Shown here one piece after another: positions 8,132 to 18,800 of a stretch of DNA of 64,000 bases. Each line of letters starts with the position of its first letter. Position 1 is the first letter of the stretch. Source of the DNA: Micromonospora marina (GTDB lineage: Bacteria > Actinomycetota > Actinomycetes > Mycobacteriales > Micromonosporaceae); NCBI RefSeq assembly GCF_900091565.1, contig NZ_FMCV01000009.1, forward strand, positions 1 through 64,000, read 5' to 3'. The position numbers were made by a program, and so were the translations under genes. The notes beneath the pieces were generated by a model, which was given only the letters and a program-made list of their open reading frames with translations, did no database searches and had not been told where the DNA came from.

Positions 8132-9499
8132 TCATCGGGGTGCGGCATCGGCCACCACCTTCCCCGTGGTCAACAGGTGCAGCGGGTCGCGGACCAGGTG
8201 CGCGGTCGCGGTGGCGATCGCATCGGCGGTCGCGTCCGGCACGTACGGCGTGCGGACCAGGGTGAACCCGGGCCGACCCTGCGCAACCATCGAGGCGACA
8301 CCGACATAGGCCGGGTCTTGCAGCCGACGCGGGTGCTCATCCGGCGCGGCCGTGATGTCCGAGCCGAGCACCGCCGTGGCCGCCTCCGAGGTGCGCTGCG
8401 CGAAGCTGATCGCGACCTGGCAGTTGTCGCGGATCTTCGTCGGGATCGCATCCCCGGTCGCCTTCTGCGTCGCCAAGATGACCTGGATGCCGACGTTGCG
8501 GCCCTTACGGATCAACTCCTCCACCAGCCGGGCGGTCTCCCGGGCCAGGGTGTCGAGGCGCTTGGACTGCGCGTCGGTGCCCTTGGTCTCGTTCAGGAAC
8601 GTATGCGCCTCATCGATCACCGCCACGATCAGGGGCCAGGAGGCGGACGGGCCGACGTGCCACACGTTCTTCACCCCGAGCACCGCGCGGATCGCGTGCT
8701 GACGGGCGACCATCAACTCCCGCACCCGGGCCAGATGGTCACGGACCTGCTCCGGGTCGTCCTTCGCCGACAGCCACGCGCGGGTGAACAGGTCGTCGTA
8801 GTCAGGGCCACCCTTGCCGTCGATCAGCACGAACTGCACCGCCGACGACGGGGCGAGCTGGCAGAACCGGGCGTTCAGGAACGACGTCTTGCCGTAACCC
8901 GCCAGCCCCGCCACCACCACACCGGAAACACCAGCCGATCGGATCGTGACCGGCTGACCGTCGGCGTCCACGCCAGCAACCCACACCGCCGGATCCGACC
9001 CGGCGTCGGCCGATTCGGCCCAGGTCGCGGGTTCGGTGAGGGGGTCGTGCATCAGCGCCCGTATCCGGACCAGGCCGGGACGGACCTGCGCCACCCTCAC
9101 GAGGGGCACCCGCCACACGTCGGCCAGATGCCCGGCCGCCTGCGTGAACTCCTCAACGCCGAGACGACCGACGGTGGAAGCGTCGACGCGCACGCCCCAC
9201 CGCTCGGCCGCCACCGTCACCGCCGGGATCAACTCCCGGGTCACGACCGTGCCCGGCGGACGGTTGGACCACCACGGCGGACGGACCCGCTCGATCTGGG
9301 CCAGGCCGACCCGGCGGGCGGTCCGCCGCCACGTGTACCTGATCCGCCACGCGACCCGCAGCACCGGACGAAGCTGCCTGTTCGCCGCCAGGTACCGCAC
9401 GGCATGCGCGCCGAGCCACACGAGTACGGCCAGGGCGGCGACCGACAGCACGACGGCTGGCATCGCCATGACCAGGCGGCTATCAGGGGGATGGATCAT
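8132..9499 (-). CDS. tra: TraB/TraSA-type FtsK/SpoIIIE DNA translocase
   Basis: 455 residues. An N-terminal hydrophobic helix (AVVLSVAALAVLVWLGAHAV) anchors it in the membrane. A P-loop (VVAGLAGYGKTSFLNA, about residues 190-205) and Walker B (LIVAVIDEAHTFL) define an FtsK-like ATPase; ATQKATGD follows. In AICEs one protein of this type moves double-stranded DNA between mycelial compartments, so no relaxase or type IV secretion genes are needed, and none are present. ATG 9499 overlaps the upstream gene's stop as ATGA (9496-9499). Confidence 0.9.
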   Translation of the reverse strand: MIHPPDSRLVMAMPAVVLSVAALAVLVWLGAHAVRYLAANRQLRPVLRVAWRIRYTWRRTARRVGLAQIERVRPPWWSNRPPGTVVTRELIPAVTVAAERWGVRVDASTVGRLGVEEFTQAAGHLADVWRVPLVRVAQVRPGLVRIRALMHDPLTEPATWAESADAGSDPAVWVAGVDADGQPVTIRSAGVSGVVVAGLAGYGKTSFLNARFCQLAPSSAVQFVLIDGKGGPDYDDLFTRAWLSAKDDPEQVRDHLARVRELMVARQHAIRAVLGVKNVWHVGPSASWPLIVAVIDEAHTFLNETKGTDAQSKRLDTLARETARLVEELIRKGRNVGIQVILATQKATGDAIPTKIRDNCQVAISFAQRTSEAATAVLGSDITAAPDEHPRRLQDPAYVGVASMVAQGRPGFTLVRTPYVPDATADAIATATAHLVRDPLHLLTTGKVVADAAPR

Positions 9500-9819
9500 C
9501 CGGGCTTCACCGCCGTCAACGCCGACGCCCGGAAGATCTGCCAGGCCCGGCCGTTCTTCTCCCCCGTCACGAACGTCAACCCGGACGCCCGCACCATCTG
9601 CCCCACGGCCAGGTCCTTCGGCACCGACGGCTGCGGCACCGACACCCGCAACACCTGCGGCTGCCCACCCTCGACCGTCAACGCCAGCGGCACCTCCACC
9701 AACGGCGCACCCGTGACCCGATCAGTCGCGGCCACCCCGTTGGCCTTGTCCTTGAACTGCGGCGCCGGCACAGCCAGCACCAGCAGCGTCTGGCTGCCAT
9801 CAATCGGCAACACCAACAT
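9496..9819 (-). CDS. Small AICE regulatory/transfer-associated protein
   Basis: 107 residues from ATG 9819, picked over the longer frame because GAGGAG lies 8 nt upstream. It is a soluble beta-rich protein (LVLPIDGSQTLLVLAVPAPQF; GLTFVTGEKNGRAWQIFRASAL) of the kind found directly ahead of traB in Streptomyces and Micromonospora AICEs and often labelled 'SCO3933-family regulatory protein'. It is the first gene of the minus-strand operon whose promoter region contains the palindromes at 9879 and 9923. Its molecular role is unknown. Confidence 0.65.
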   Translation of the reverse strand: MLVLPIDGSQTLLVLAVPAPQFKDKANGVAATDRVTGAPLVEVPLALTVEGGQPQVLRVSVPQPSVPKDLAVGQMVRASGLTFVTGEKNGRAWQIFRASALTAVKPG

Positions 9820-9878
9820 GTTGTGTTCTCCTCTACTCCGGTCCACGCCACCGCGCGGCGTGCGTCCCGTGCACATAA

Positions 9879-9894
9879 GGTGTCACGTGACACC
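9879..9894. promoter_or_regulatory. Perfect 16-bp palindrome, likely GntR-family operator
   Basis: GGTGTCACGTGACACC is fully self-complementary and lies between the divergent transfer operon (start 9819) and the GntR gene (start 9978). GntR regulators of AICEs (KorSA type) bind such sites next to the genes they control. I infer it is the operator for the adjacent regulator. Confidence 0.6.
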
Positions 9895-9922
9895 TGTGAC
9901 AGTCAAGGGGTTTGGAGACACG

Positions 9923-9938
9923 AGTGTCATGTGACGCC
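9923..9938. promoter_or_regulatory. Second, imperfect operator copy
   Basis: AGTGTCATGTGACGCC matches the 9879 palindrome at 13 of 16 positions, 44 bp away (about four helical turns). It lies 39 bp before the GntR start and may serve autoregulation. Confidence 0.5.
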
Positions 9939-9977
9939 TGTCTCGCCTGATCAGCTCGTGATAGCTACGATCAGCGC

Positions 9978-10538
9978 ATGGCCCACGACCCAGACGACAA
10001 GCGAGCACTGTTCCAGCAGGTCGTCGACGACATCCTCGACCAGATCCGCGATGGACGCCTCAACCCCAACGACCCACTACCGTCCGCCCGCAAGATGGCC
10101 GACCTCTACGGCGTGGCCTCCATGACCGCCCAACGCGCACTGCGCGAACTCCAACACCGGCGCATCACCTACAGCGTCGCCGGCAAAGGCACCTTCGTGC
10201 ACCCCGACGCCTTCGACCTGCTACGCGGCGGCGTCCTCCGCGAACCCATCGACGACCCCGACCTCCGACGCCGAGTCGCCGCCTACCTCGCCGACCAGCA
10301 GGCCATCACCATCCGCTACCACCACGCCCGCACGGCCGACGACAAGAACGAAGCCCTGCACGACCTGCTGCGCCACGCCGACACCAACAACGACCTCATC
10401 GACGAAGTGATCAAATACCAGGCCGACCGAGGCAACTTCGCCCAGCAACCCGAACACCTCCGACGCCCCGGCAACGACGAGGCGCCACCACCCGCCAAGC
10501 GCTCCCGCAGCAGCCGCGACCGCGCACCCAAGCAGTAA
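9978..10538 (+). CDS. GntR-family transcriptional regulator (KorSA-like)
   Basis: 186 residues. The N-terminal winged helix has the GntR signature: FQQVVDDILDQIRDGRLNPNDPLPSARKMADLYGVA, then MTAQRALRELQHRR and a YSVAGKGTFV wing. The C-terminal region is charged and helical, with no clear ligand domain, ending in a basic tail (KRSRSSRDRAPKQ). It is transcribed divergently from the transfer/replication operon, with two palindromes between. In pSAM2 the equivalent KorSA represses the replication/transfer activator; here the target would be the operon starting at 9819. Function by analogy. Confidence 0.85.
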   Translation: MAHDPDDKRALFQQVVDDILDQIRDGRLNPNDPLPSARKMADLYGVASMTAQRALRELQHRRITYSVAGKGTFVHPDAFDLLRGGVLREPIDDPDLRRRVAAYLADQQAITIRYHHARTADDKNEALHDLLRHADTNNDLIDEVIKYQADRGNFAQQPEHLRRPGNDEAPPPAKRSRSSRDRAPKQ

Positions 10539-10578
10539 GCCAGCCGGACCAAGGCTCTCGACCAAGATCCGACTGGCT
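10538..10578 (+). terminator. Stem-loop downstream of the GntR gene
   Basis: AGCCAGCCGGA (10538-10548) pairs at 10 of 11 positions with TCCGACTGGCT (10568-10578). It starts at the stop codon and is followed by CAAAACTGCTC rather than a T-run, so termination strength is uncertain. Confidence 0.55.
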
Positions 10579-10977
10579 CAAAACTGCTCTACAGGATCAA
10601 GAGCGCCCGGCTACGCCGGACGCACGCGCACGCGCTACAGCCGTACCGGCCCCGCGCGCACGCGCCCACGCAACAAGATCGCCCAGACGCCGGCGAAGGA
10701 TCAACCCACCACGCCAGAGACCATGACGATCGCCGAGTGGCGACCCGGTCGGTGCGCCCGGCGATCGACGCGACGCCGCGCAAGCGCGGCCCGGCACCGA
10801 ACAACCCACTCACCCACCCAGCCATCAAGCGCCGCCTGCCCGAAGCCAACTCATCCATGCATTCAGATATATGCCGCCTATCTGACGGCAACGCTGACGG
10901 CAACCCGGGCGGACAACCACGGACTTCGGCGCACCGCGCGAACACCCACCTACAGACCGTAGTCGCGTGAAGTGTTG
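10579..10977. other. Non-coding right flank of the AICE
   Basis: About 400 bp without a credible gene. Contains the second copy of the 23-bp repeat (10883-10905) in a locally AT-rich patch (10861-10880, ATTCAGATATATGCC) that is unlike the rest of the element. It ends at the stop codon of the SUKH immunity gene. Confidence 0.45.
10883..10905. repeat. 23-bp imperfect direct repeat, right copy (candidate AICE end)
   Basis: Pairs with 3384-3406 (21/23 identity, same orientation). See the left copy for caveats. Confidence 0.3.
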
Positions 10978-11409
10978 TCATGCAACTCCCAGCAAGCTAA
11001 GCAGTGACCGAATATTCGGCGCAATTTCGACCCACCCGTTGTCGCTCCTAAGGTAGACCACCGATGGGTCCAAATCTGAGGTGCGGTAGTCCAAAGCAAA
11101 GGGTTGATCTGGCCCCATGTCACCGATCAGTAGCGACCTGGCGGGATCAATATCTCCTGGTGGACTTTCCATGCTCTTCGATCCCACATACCACTCGCGC
11201 GTTTCGGGTTCCATCTCCGAATGCCATGATTCGTTTTCGCGCACCATGCCGTTGACTTTGTAGAAAGTCGGTTGCTGTGGAGTCTCGCCAAAAATCGAGG
11301 CTAGCAAGGCTGGATCGTTCGGAGCCACCCACCGATCTTCACGGATCACTCTCAGTAGGAGCTCGGGAACCCGAAGACCGCCTACGAGCAGCTCGGTTTC
11401 ATCAGTCAT
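10978..11409 (-). CDS. SUKH (SMI1/KNR4-like) family immunity protein
   Basis: 143 residues from ATG 11409, which overlaps the toxin stop (ATGA, 11406-11409) and has AGGAAGG about 10 nt upstream; ATG 11418 is a less well spaced alternative. SUKH features: LRVPELLLRVIREDRWVAP near the N-terminus, LLIGDMGPDQPFALDYR in the middle and PSVVYLRSDNGWVEIAPN near the end. SUKH proteins are widespread immunity proteins in toxin loci. The gene neutralises, presumably, the toxin encoded just upstream. It is kept intact although that toxin cassette is frameshifted, as expected for an orphan immunity gene. Confidence 0.8.
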   Translation of the reverse strand: MTDETELLVGGLRVPELLLRVIREDRWVAPNDPALLASIFGETPQQPTFYKVNGMVRENESWHSEMEPETREWYVGSKSMESPPGDIDPARSLLIGDMGPDQPFALDYRTSDLDPSVVYLRSDNGWVEIAPNIRSLLSLLGVA

Positions 11410-12454
11410 CGGGACCATACCTTCCTGCCTGTGGCTGCCGAGATGGCGTCCATAATCGACTGCCTGGTGCCTACGGGCGCTAGGGGGTTGCCGTGGTTTC
11501 GACCATTTACGCTTCGTGACATCCAGCTCACAGAGAAGCCGCCCTCCTCAGAGAACATTGTGAAGCCAACAGTCTCCCGTGAACCGCCAAAATGCTCGAA
11601 ATTAATCTGCCCATGCCCACCAAGCCGTCGAACCGAATTCGCCGGCGGATTCGGCATGTCAGGATCAACGCTTAGATGAGCCCGGAAGCCACCTGTGCTC
11701 GGCTCGTAGATTCCGCTAAAGGCCGTACCATTCCCATGTGCGCCCAGGGCGCCCGCATTGTCGTATCCGTCCGCGTTTGAAATTACGTTATTGCAATTGT
11801 GGACCAGCACCGGCGTGTTGCCGGCGAGCACATAGTACGTGTGGATGTCGTCGACGGTGAGGTTGTGGACCTGTGCCGGTTCCGTCCACTGCCTGGTCGC
11901 GCTGATCTGCACGTGGGTGCCGGCCGAGGTGCGCAGCCACTGACCAGCCCGCAGATTGGCGGCGTCGACCCACTCGTCCAGGCCGGCCACCCAGAACGGG
12001 TGGTTGTCGGTGGCGACCACGCGCTCCGTGGCGTCGCCGCTGTCACCGTCGGGATCGATGGTGACTTCGACCAGGTTCTTGGTGCCATGGCGATGATCGT
12101 CGCCACCCCGAGTTTGGTCGTCGTCTTGCCGGTGGCCGGATCGGTCACCAGAACGGCCTCGCCGGCCTTGACCTCCTCGATCGGCTTACGGGAGCCGTTG
12201 GCCATCACCACCAACGTGCCCGGCACGAAGCTGTTCTTGCACTTGATGAACGTCTTCGCGCTGCTCACCAGGTCGCCGAGCAAACCCCTGAGCCGACTGA
12301 CAAGTGCCGCGGCTTTCTCCCACTTCCATGGTGCGCCGTATCTGGCGGCCAACTTGCCGAGCGAACCACCGATGGCCGGTTGCGGTGCGTAAGGCAGCCC
12401 CCTGCAGGGACGAGGAGGCGCGGCCTTGGTCACGCCTCCTCGTCCGCTTGCCAC
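11406..12454 (-). pseudogene. Displaced Hint-toxin cassette with a 1-bp deletion
   Basis: Two overlapping frames. The 5' frame (to about 12090) carries the pre-Hint helix (LGKLAARYGAPWKW) and the Hint N-terminus (CKNSFVPGTLVVMANGSRKP). The 3' frame carries VVATDNHPFWVAGLDEWVDA, HTYYVLAGNTPVLVHNC and then a toxin of about 130 residues (GAHGNGTAFSGIYEPSTGG; GGHGQINFEHFGGSRETVGF; SRSVNGRNHGNP; ATGRKVWSR). Aligned with the Rhs gene, this copy lacks one base near 12085-12092, causing the shift. There is no signal peptide or Rhs body. I do not recognise the toxin fold. The approximately 600-bp near-identity to 13160-13760 makes it a donor for toxin-tip exchange. Confidence 0.8.
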
Positions 12455-12467
12455 TTAACTACTATCT

Positions 12468-12848
12468 CTATTGAAGGTTTTCAGGAAGATGCTCCCTAGT
12501 CAGCGCTTTGGCGGAAAGCACCACTCCGTAATTCGTATCGACTATGGAGTCAAACCTCCGGGAAATCGCCTGGACAACCTTAACCATGAGCCTTGGATCG
12601 ACATAGTCGAAACTGAAAACGGACGCTGATTTCTGTGGAATCATTGCCGTCGGCCAGTCTTCGAAGACCCCCTCTGCAACGAAGTCCGTTACCGGAACCA
12701 GGAACAGCGCTGCCTGAACTTCGTCCGGATCACTTATTGTCAACGACACGGAATCGCCACTGACTACGAACTCATCCTCAAGTAAATCCCGCAGTTCACC
12801 CAGCCCGACCGATGGGTCAAGAACAACGATTAGCAGGGTAGCGCTCAT
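12468..12848 (-). CDS. Putative immunity protein for the Rhs toxin
   Basis: 126 residues from ATG 12848, which overlaps the Rhs stop (ATGA, 12845-12848); the upstream ATG at 12866 lies inside the Rhs gene. Acidic soluble protein (LRDLLEDEFVVSGDSVSLTI; IPQKSASVFSFDYVDPRLMV; VVQAISRRFDSIVDTNYGVV) without membrane segments. No named family recognised. Position directly after the toxin tip, translational coupling and lower local GC support an immunity role. Confidence 0.65.
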   Translation of the reverse strand: MSATLLIVVLDPSVGLGELRDLLEDEFVVSGDSVSLTISDPDEVQAALFLVPVTDFVAEGVFEDWPTAMIPQKSASVFSFDYVDPRLMVKVVQAISRRFDSIVDTNYGVVLSAKALTREHLPENLQ

Positions 12849-15800
12849 TTTTTGGGACCAACCCAAGCGGCGAGGTCTTCCAAGGTTCTAAAAACCGGCA
12901 CACCCTGAGCTTCGATACCCTTTACCACGCTACCCTTCAACTTAGGCCCGAATACTGCAACTCTTGTCCCGTTCGCGCTAGGCAGAATATTGTTTTGCAT
13001 CTGCGCCACCTTTCCACTTCCGCCCCCGCATGCGACTTCGCAGATGAAGTCGTCGTCGTAGACGTCGTGGTCGGTCAACTGACTGCCATCTTCACGATAC
13101 ACATCACGGTTCTGCCGAATATTCCTCTCAGGGAACGCGCTCTGAAGGTGATCGGCTACAGCTTGTTCCGAGCAGTTGTGTACGAGAACCGGGGTGCTGC
13201 CGGCGAGCACATAGTACGTGTGGATGTCGTCGATCGTGAGGTTGTGGACCTGTGCCGGTTCCGTCCACTGCCGGGTCGCGCTGATCTGCACGTGGGTACC
13301 AGCCGAGGTACGCAACCACTGACCGGCCCGCAGATCGGCGGCGTCGACCCACTCGTCGAGGCCCGGTACCCAGAACGGGTGGTTGTGTGTGGCGACCACG
13401 CGCTCCGTGGCGTCGCCGCTGTCACCGTCGGGATCGATGGTGACTTCGACCAGGTTCTTGCTGCCCTGACCGATGATGGTCGCCACCACCGGCTTGATCG
13501 TCGTCTTGCCGGTCACCGGATCGGTCACCAACACCATGTCGCCGGTCTTGACGTCCTCAATCGGCTTGCGCGATCCGTCGGCCATCACCACCAACGTGCC
13601 GGGCACGAAGCTGTTCTTGCAGTTGATGAATGCCTTGGCGTTGTCGACCAGGTTGATCAGCAGGCCCTTGACCCGGCTGGTCAGGTTGGCGAGTTTCTTC
13701 CACTTCCATGGAGCGCCGTATCTGACGGCCAGCTTGCCCAGCGCACCGCCGATCGCCGCGCCCGCGACGTTGACTGCGGTGGCCAGGCAGCCGCCCATGT
13801 CGCCCTTGAGGAAGCAGTCCAGGGCATCGGTGATACCCAACTCGTCCATCAGGATCTTCGCCAGGGCCTTGGCGGCGTTGAGCATCTTCGCCTTGGCCGC
13901 GGCGACCCGCCGCTGCCTCTCCTTCTCCGCCGCCGCCCGCGCGGCCGCGGCCCGCTCCTCCGCTGATGCCCGCGGGTTGTTGTGGACGTTGATCGTCGGC
14001 TCGTCCGGGTCGTACGCGCCCGAGCAACCACCGCAACCGTCGTTGTGGCCCTTGACCTTGTGGTAGGTGCCGTACATGTCCTCGTAGTCGGCGCCCGGCC
14101 CGCAGGCGTCGTCGGAACAGGCCTTGAGGCCGTCCGGGTCGGAGAACGAGATCGGGTTGTTGTTGGCGTACGCGTACCCGTTCATCTGCTGCGGGTCGTT
14201 GACGTCGATGATCGGGTCGACCGAGATGAACCGGCCGGCGATCGTGTCGTACTCCCGCGCGCCGATGTTGACCAGGCCTGTCGTGGAATCGATGTTCCCG
14301 TTGACGAAGCCCTTCTCCGTCGGCCACTGACCTGGCGACGCTCCCCGGTTCTCGCCGTACGGGGTCATCCGCCGGTGCGTGACAGCGCCGCTCTGGTCCA
14401 CCACTGCCTGGCCGGTGCCGTGGTGGTCGTTCGCGACGTACCGGAGGCCGTCCACCTTGCGGACCAGGCTCGCCCCGCCCGGAAGCGCGTAGTACCGGGT
14501 GGCGTCGGTGGACCGGGTCTGGTGGTTCAGCCGGATCTCCATGCCCGGCAGGTAGAGCGTGGTCGAGGCCGGCTCCTTGCGGAGCATCCGGGAGCCGTCG
14601 ACGTCATAGAGGAAGCTGGTCTTCTTGCCGGCTTCGGTGACCGACTCGAGGTTGCCCTCGGCGTCCCAGACCAAGGTCTGGTCCTCGCCGGTCCTCGTCC
14701 GCTTCTTCGTGTTGCCGGCCGCGTCGTACTCGTACGAGTACAGCCGGTCGCCCTGCGGAGTCTTCTCCGTCATCTGGCTCAGCGTGTGCGGCTGCGCCTG
14801 GCCGGCGGCCGGATAGGTGTAACTGCGCTCGATGAGCGGAGTGCCGTTGGTCCCGTACTGGACCTCGGTCTTGCGGTTACCCGTGACGTCGAAGGTGTAG
14901 GCGTGGTGGTAAGGGGCCACACCGCCCACCCCGGTCACCGAGGGCCCACCGGCGCACGGGTCGGTCGCGGTGCTCGCCGACGTCCAGGCCCGCTCCATCC
15001 GGCGCAGGTAGTCGTACGTGAAGCACTGCGTGTCCTGCGTACCGGACGGGTTGTTGGCGATCCGCAGGATGTTGCCGGACTGGTCGTACGTGTAGCGGGC
15101 GTCGATGTCCACGACCGGGGCCGACTCGCGGTCCAGCCGTTGCCGGGTGAGCCGCTTGGAGCCCTGCTCGTACTCGTAGGTCGACCAGACCTTCCGGGTG
15201 CCCACCCGGGCCTCGGTCTGCAACACCTCGCCAGTGGTGGCGTACTCGACGCCGGTCAGGTAGGGGGCGTCACCGGTCGCCGCGGTCAGGCGCTCAAGAT
15301 CGTCGTAGGTGTAGGCGACCGTCTCGAACGGCAGCCCACCGCCGTCCGACATGCTCAGCGACTGGATGCTGCCGTCCCGGTTGTACTCGGTACCGAAGGT
15401 GTAGAAGCCGGCCAGTTCGGCACCGGCGTGCTCGGGTACGGAGTAGTAGGTGGCGTGCGGCCGGTAGAACTCGTCGTAGATCGAGAAGTACGTGGCGTAC
15501 TCGTGTCCGTCGATCCAGCGGCTCGTCGAGGAGAGCTCACCGAGCATCTCCAGGTCGTACGTCCAGCTGCTCACCAGTTCCCCGGTGTCGGCGGCCCCCT
15601 TGTAGACGGCGATCTTCCGGCCGATCTCGTCGTACTTGGTGCTGATCGTCTGGTTGAGGGCATTCGTGGTGCTGGTGAGCCGGTCCAGGTCGTCGTAGCC
15701 GGACGTCGACGTGCCGGCATCCGGGTCGGTCGACTTCGTCTTGCGGCCCAACTGGTCGTACTCGTGGGACCAGACGTTGCCGGCCGGGTCCTTGACCGTC

Positions 15801-18800
15801 TTCAACTGGCCGGCGTGCGTGTAGGTGTACTCGGTCTTGTCGAAGTCGCCCGTCGGACCGCTGCCCTTGTACTGCCGCAGTTCGGTGGTCTTGCCCAGGG
15901 CGTTCGTGATCGAGGTCGTCGGGGTGCCGCCGGCCGGCGGGTCGACCGAAACCCGGTCGCCGCCGTAGGTGGTCGTGGTGCGCCACTTCTCGTTGCCCGC
16001 GACCGCGAAGATCTCCGCCGTGACCCGGTCCGCGCCGTCGTAGACGTACAGCGTCTGGCCGTTGACGTCACCGTTAACGGCCGGGTAGATCACGTCGGTG
16101 GGCGTGCCCGCGACCGTGTACGTCGCGTACGTCTTCGCCAGCTGGCCGGTGCCGGTGTAGAAGGTGTCGGCGACCGTACGGGTGCCGTCCGGGCCCTCCG
16201 ACTGCACCTGGCGGGGCCGGAGCAGACCGTCGTGCAGCTTGTACTCGACGCTGTAGGAGCCGTCGTTCTGCCGCCGCTCGGTCTTGATGGCGACCGGCTT
16301 GTCCGTGCGAACCAGGTAGCTGTAGCGGATGCTCGGCTCCAGCCCGCTGGCGCCCGTCCGGTCCGGCATCCAGACCTTCGCCAGCCGGCCCAGGGCGTCG
16401 TACTCCAGGACGCTCTTGAGGCCGTTCTGGTCCACCTGGCCGACCGGCACACCCCACGCCGGGGCGTAGTCGGTGGTGGTGACGAACTCCAGCGGGTTGG
16501 TCTCCTTGACCTTGGTGGTCAGGCCGTTGGTGTCCGTGTACACGGTCTTCGTGACCCGGCCCAGCGCGTCGACGGCGGTCAAGGGCCGGCCGTACGCGTC
16601 GAACGTGCCCTCCGAGGCGCGGATGTAGGTGGCCGTCGTGCCGTTGTGGCTCTTCAGCCGCTCGGTCCGGGTCGGGTTGCCCAGCGTCGGCGCGACGCCG
16701 AACGCCTTGCCGTCGTAGAGCGTCCGGGTGTCGGAGATGACCTGCTTGCTGCGGTCGGGGGTGGCCGAGCACGCCACCGACACCGACTCGACCCGCGACA
16801 CCAGGCTGTACAGGTGGGCGGTCGCGTTGTCGGCGTACGTGGTCCGGCTGCAGGCCTCGTCGCCGGTGACCGCCACGTCACCCTCGTTCTCGGTCTCGGT
16901 CACCCGGCCGAAGCTGGTCTCGAAGGTCGAGGTCTGCTTCGTCTCCCGCCACCCGCCGGCGGCCAGGGCGACCAGGCTCCGGGCGGTGGTGGTGTTGATG
17001 AACCAGGCCTTCTTGCTGCCCCAGATGTGGGTCTCCGTCGCGGTGTTGTGCCGCCACGGGACGGCGATGCTCTTGCTGACCGCGTCGGCGCCGTCGTAGA
17101 CGATGCTCTCCAACTGGTGGCCGGAGAACTCGTTGTGGTCGGTGTGGCTCCCGCCGGTCGAGTCGGCGACGCTGACGGTACGCGTGCCGCCGTCCGGATC
17201 CTTGTCGCCGTGCATGCCGCGCAGGTAGCGGTACTCCGTCTTGGTCGTCTGGACCTGACCGTCGCCGGCCGTGACGATCACGCGGCCGTAACCGCGCCAG
17301 TCGCTCCAGGTCAGGTCCTTCGGGTCGGAGATGCCGTCCGGGTCGGCGTGCCGCCAGGCCGCACCGTCCAGGTACTGGTAGCGGGTCACCATGTCCGGCG
17401 CCCCGCCGGTGCGGTCGGTCTCGACGACCTGCTCGACCACGTACTTGTGGAACCAGTCGGTGATCGGGTCGCCGCTGCCGAGCGGATTCCACTTCACCGG
17501 GTAGCAGCGCCTGGTGCTGTTGCCCGGCGTGGGCAGCGTGCTCTTGGTGCAGTCCGGGGTGGCGTAGTTGACGTCGATCTGACCGCCGGCGTCGGTCCAC
17601 ACGGTCGCCAGCCGGAAGCGGACCAGCGGGGCGATTTTGTCGCCGTCGCGGTCGATCCGGTTGGGCAGTTGCAGACCGCCCAGTTCGACCGACGGCATGG
17701 CGATGTCGGCGCCCGGCCCGTAGAGACCGGTGTGGGTGATCTTGTGGAGCCAGAGGGTCAGCGAGCCGTCACCGTTGTCGGTGAGCAGGTGGTCGAGCTT
17801 CCAGTTGTCCACCGGCGTCCAACCGGTGCCTTCGCGGATCTCCGTGGTGATGCCGGTCAACCGGGCCCGGGTCCAGAACGTCGGGGTGATCTGGTCGAGC
17901 TTGCACTTGGTGTCCTTGGCGCAGTTCCGGTCGAACGGCACATCCGGCCAGTAGGGTGCGGTGGTGGTGTTCAGATCCTGCGGGTCGCAGTCGACGTTGC
18001 CGGACGGCAGGCACCGTTCCTTGGTCTCGAAGCGCACCCGGGCGGGGGCGTTGGTCGAGTAGACGGCCTCGTGCCGCTGGCCGTAGTCGACCCGCTTGAG
18101 CCAGCCGCCCCGGACGTACGGGACACCGTTGACGTCGGTCTTCTTGCCCCGGGCGTAGTAGTTGATCTCCTTCTCGTAGAAGTACGAGGTGACGTTGCCG
18201 TAGCGGTCCTTGACGTAGTCGAGGCTCCAGCGCCACGCCTGGTCGCAGTAGGCCGACGTGAACGTCGCGTTGTAGCAGGGCTCGCCCGAGTCGTCGCCGT
18301 AGATCGGCACGGTCCAGGTCGAGCCGGTCTCCTCCTTGCCGGAGGTCCAGCCGGGGAGCCGGTTGCGGCCGAAGTGGTACTGGGTGCCGTCGGTGGTGGT
18401 GACCCGCCAGTACTCGCCGTCGTTGTCACCGTTCACCGCGCCGGTGAGCCGCTCGACCTTCGAGCCGTCGTCGGTCCCGAACCGCCAGGTGTCACCGGTC
18501 TTGACCAGTTCCGTCGACTTGCCGTTGAGCAGGATGGTCGCGTTGTCGTACGCCCAGCACTGGTCGGCGTACTGGTCGTGCCCGTCGTCCGAGCAGGGCT
18601 TGTACCGGCGCTCGATGTGCCCGGGCTCGTAGTTGAAGCCCTCACCGATCCACGAACCCTGGTTGTTGGTCGTCGCGGTCCGGCCGTCGACCGACTGCGA
18701 CGAGTAGGCAAGCGCGATCGGCGGCGCACCACCACCCGGCACCGGCGGGCTCCGCAGCGGGTAGCTCCAGGAGAAGCCACCCGTGGAGGGGGCCACCGAC

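Noticed and set aside
8177..9934. A 585-codon plus-strand frame opposite the translocase
   Set aside because: Shadow of the TraB-like gene; Arg/Gly/Pro-rich composition and no motif.
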